Of a stretch of 64,000 nucleotides of DNA, positions 63,337 through 64,000 are shown piece by piece. The position numbers and the translations under genes are program-made. The stretch comes from Janthinobacterium sp. 344. Lineage in GTDB: Bacteria > Pseudomonadota > Gammaproteobacteria > Burkholderiales > Burkholderiaceae_D. The notes under the pieces were generated by a model. The model made no database searches. It worked only from the letters and a program-made list of their open reading frames with translations, and had not been told where the DNA came from. Numbering within the stretch: the first letter of the stretch is position 1; each line of letters opens with the position of its first letter. The stretch spans positions 62,001-126,000 of the forward strand of contig NZ_FOKL01000010.1 of assembly GCF_900112025.1 (NCBI RefSeq), read 5' to 3'.

Positions 63337-64000
63337 CTACACTCTTGCGCTGCGGCCCCACAGCTGGTCGGGGCGAAACTGCAGCCCCGCCTGCTCCGCG
63401 CTGAGCACTTCGCGGATGGCGTGCAAATCCACGCGCGTGTCGCGCCGCAAGGGCACGTCCAGGCGCGCGCCGCGCGGGCCGATCAGCGACTGCACGTGCG
63501 GCGTGGCCGCGCTGAGTCCCTTGCGCGTGACGACGCCGATCTCCCCATTGAGCAGCCTGACGAAAGTGCCGACCGGGTAAATGCCCAGCTCGCGCACCAG
63601 CAGGGAGGCCAGCGGCGCATCGAGCGTCGCCTTGTCGGCCATCAGCATTTCACGCAGGGCCGCGTTCGGCAACAGGGGCTTGCGGTAGCTGCGCGCCGAG
63701 ATACGCGCGCAGTAGCGGTCGGCCAGCATGATCAGCCGGGCGCCGACGCCGATCTCCGCCCCCTGGATGCCCAGCGGATAGCCGCTGCCATCGACATTTT
63801 CATGGTGCTGCAGCACGGCTTGCAGCCACACGGCATCGCCCACGCCGGCCGCGCGCAGCAGGTTGACGCCCGCCTGCGGATGGGCGCGGATGTAGGCCCG
63901 CTCGGCCTCGTCCAGCGGGCCTTCCTTGTGCTGGAACTGCGCGTGGCGCGCCAGCATGCCCACGTTCATGCTCAGCGCGGCCAGCACCACGCTGCGGATC
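63337..64000 (-). CDS. HD-GYP-type phosphodiesterase/hydrolase, partial (5' end outside window)
   Basis: At least 221 residues, with the beginning beyond the window. It contains the second half of an HD-GYP-like domain: MNVGMLARHAQFQHKEGPL, RAHPQAGVNLLRAAGV, LQHHENVDGSGYPLG (the HHE..DGSGYP signature of HD-GYP c-di-GMP phosphodiesterases) and LIMLADRYCARISARSYRKPL. The first metal ligand (HD) would be upstream and cannot be checked. The C-terminal part (LGIYPVGTFVRLLNGEIGVV) is common behind such domains. Confidence 0.85.
   Translation of the reverse strand, partial: IRSVVLAALSMNVGMLARHAQFQHKEGPLDEAERAYIRAHPQAGVNLLRAAGVGDAVWLQAVLQHHENVDGSGYPLGIQGAEIGVGARLIMLADRYCARISARSYRKPLLPNAALREMLMADKATLDAPLASLLVRELGIYPVGTFVRLLNGEIGVVTRKGLSAATPHVQSLIGPRGARLDVPLRRDTRVDLHAIREVLSAEQAGLQFRPDQLWGRSARV

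Noticed and set aside
1..64000. CRISPR array, restriction-modification or other defence island
   Set aside because: No spaced identical repeats, cas, methyltransferase or nuclease genes were seen; the toxin-antitoxin pair is the only such element.

Overview
The window looks like a chromosomal segment of a GC-rich betaproteobacterium of the family Oxalobacteraceae (Janthinobacterium, Massilia or Duganella type). This is an inference from Burkholderiales-type porins, a divergent ssb/uvrA pair, GTP-dependent PEP carboxykinase, a PEP-CTERM protein and the many TonB and GGDEF/EAL proteins. I see no prophage, insertion sequence, CRISPR array or rRNA, so it is mostly core chromosome with a few accessory patches.

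Layout. 1-7.1 kb: the 3' end of a TonB siderophore receptor, then a dicarboxylate-uptake module (DAACS symporter, porin, DctB-like kinase, DctD-like sigma-54 activator). A good -24/-12 promoter precedes the symporter, so the module appears to regulate itself. 7.1-10 kb: a decayed gene end, a YfcE-like phosphoesterase coupled to a tiny gene, an outer-membrane barrel and a GNAT enzyme. 10.2-14.8 kb: an ABC ATPase and a giant ABC permease fused to an M1 metallopeptidase. 14.8-21.5 kb: butanediol/acetoin dehydrogenase, a PliG-like lysozyme inhibitor, ssb and uvrA around a LexA box, and an unknown secreted protein. 21.7-27.3 kb: pckG, a 2-hydroxyacid dehydrogenase, an unknown protein, a one-domain asparaginase and a PEP-CTERM protein.

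27.7-38.3 kb: a large TonB receptor, rdgC, dinB (with its own LexA box), a secreted oligopeptidase B, two tandem copies of a tRNA-Val/tRNA-Asp operon, a small ABC exporter and a CzcE-like metal-binding protein. 38.3-44.2 kb: ahpC-ahpF with an OxyR-like promoter, a DUF3597 protein and an NMT1-PAS-GGDEF-EAL sensor. 44.3-50.3 kb: a complete ribose operon, rbsB-A-C-R-K-D, with a perfect LacI-type operator. 50.5-64 kb: an EamA exporter behind twin MarR-type operators, a YgiQ radical-SAM protein, two small conserved proteins, tandem secreted M3 peptidases, SlyX, a HigBA-like toxin-antitoxin pair whose toxin lacks an ordinary start codon, Rep helicase, an SRPBCC protein and a truncated HD-GYP protein.

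Themes: SOS functions (ssb, uvrA, dinB, with rdgC and rep nearby), peroxide defence, peptide degradation outside the cytoplasm (oligopeptidase B, two M3 enzymes, the M1-ABC fusion) and nutrient uptake. The least explained items are the M1-ABC fusion, the toxin start, the MarR-type operators without a local regulator, and the fused periplasmic-binding c-di-GMP sensor.
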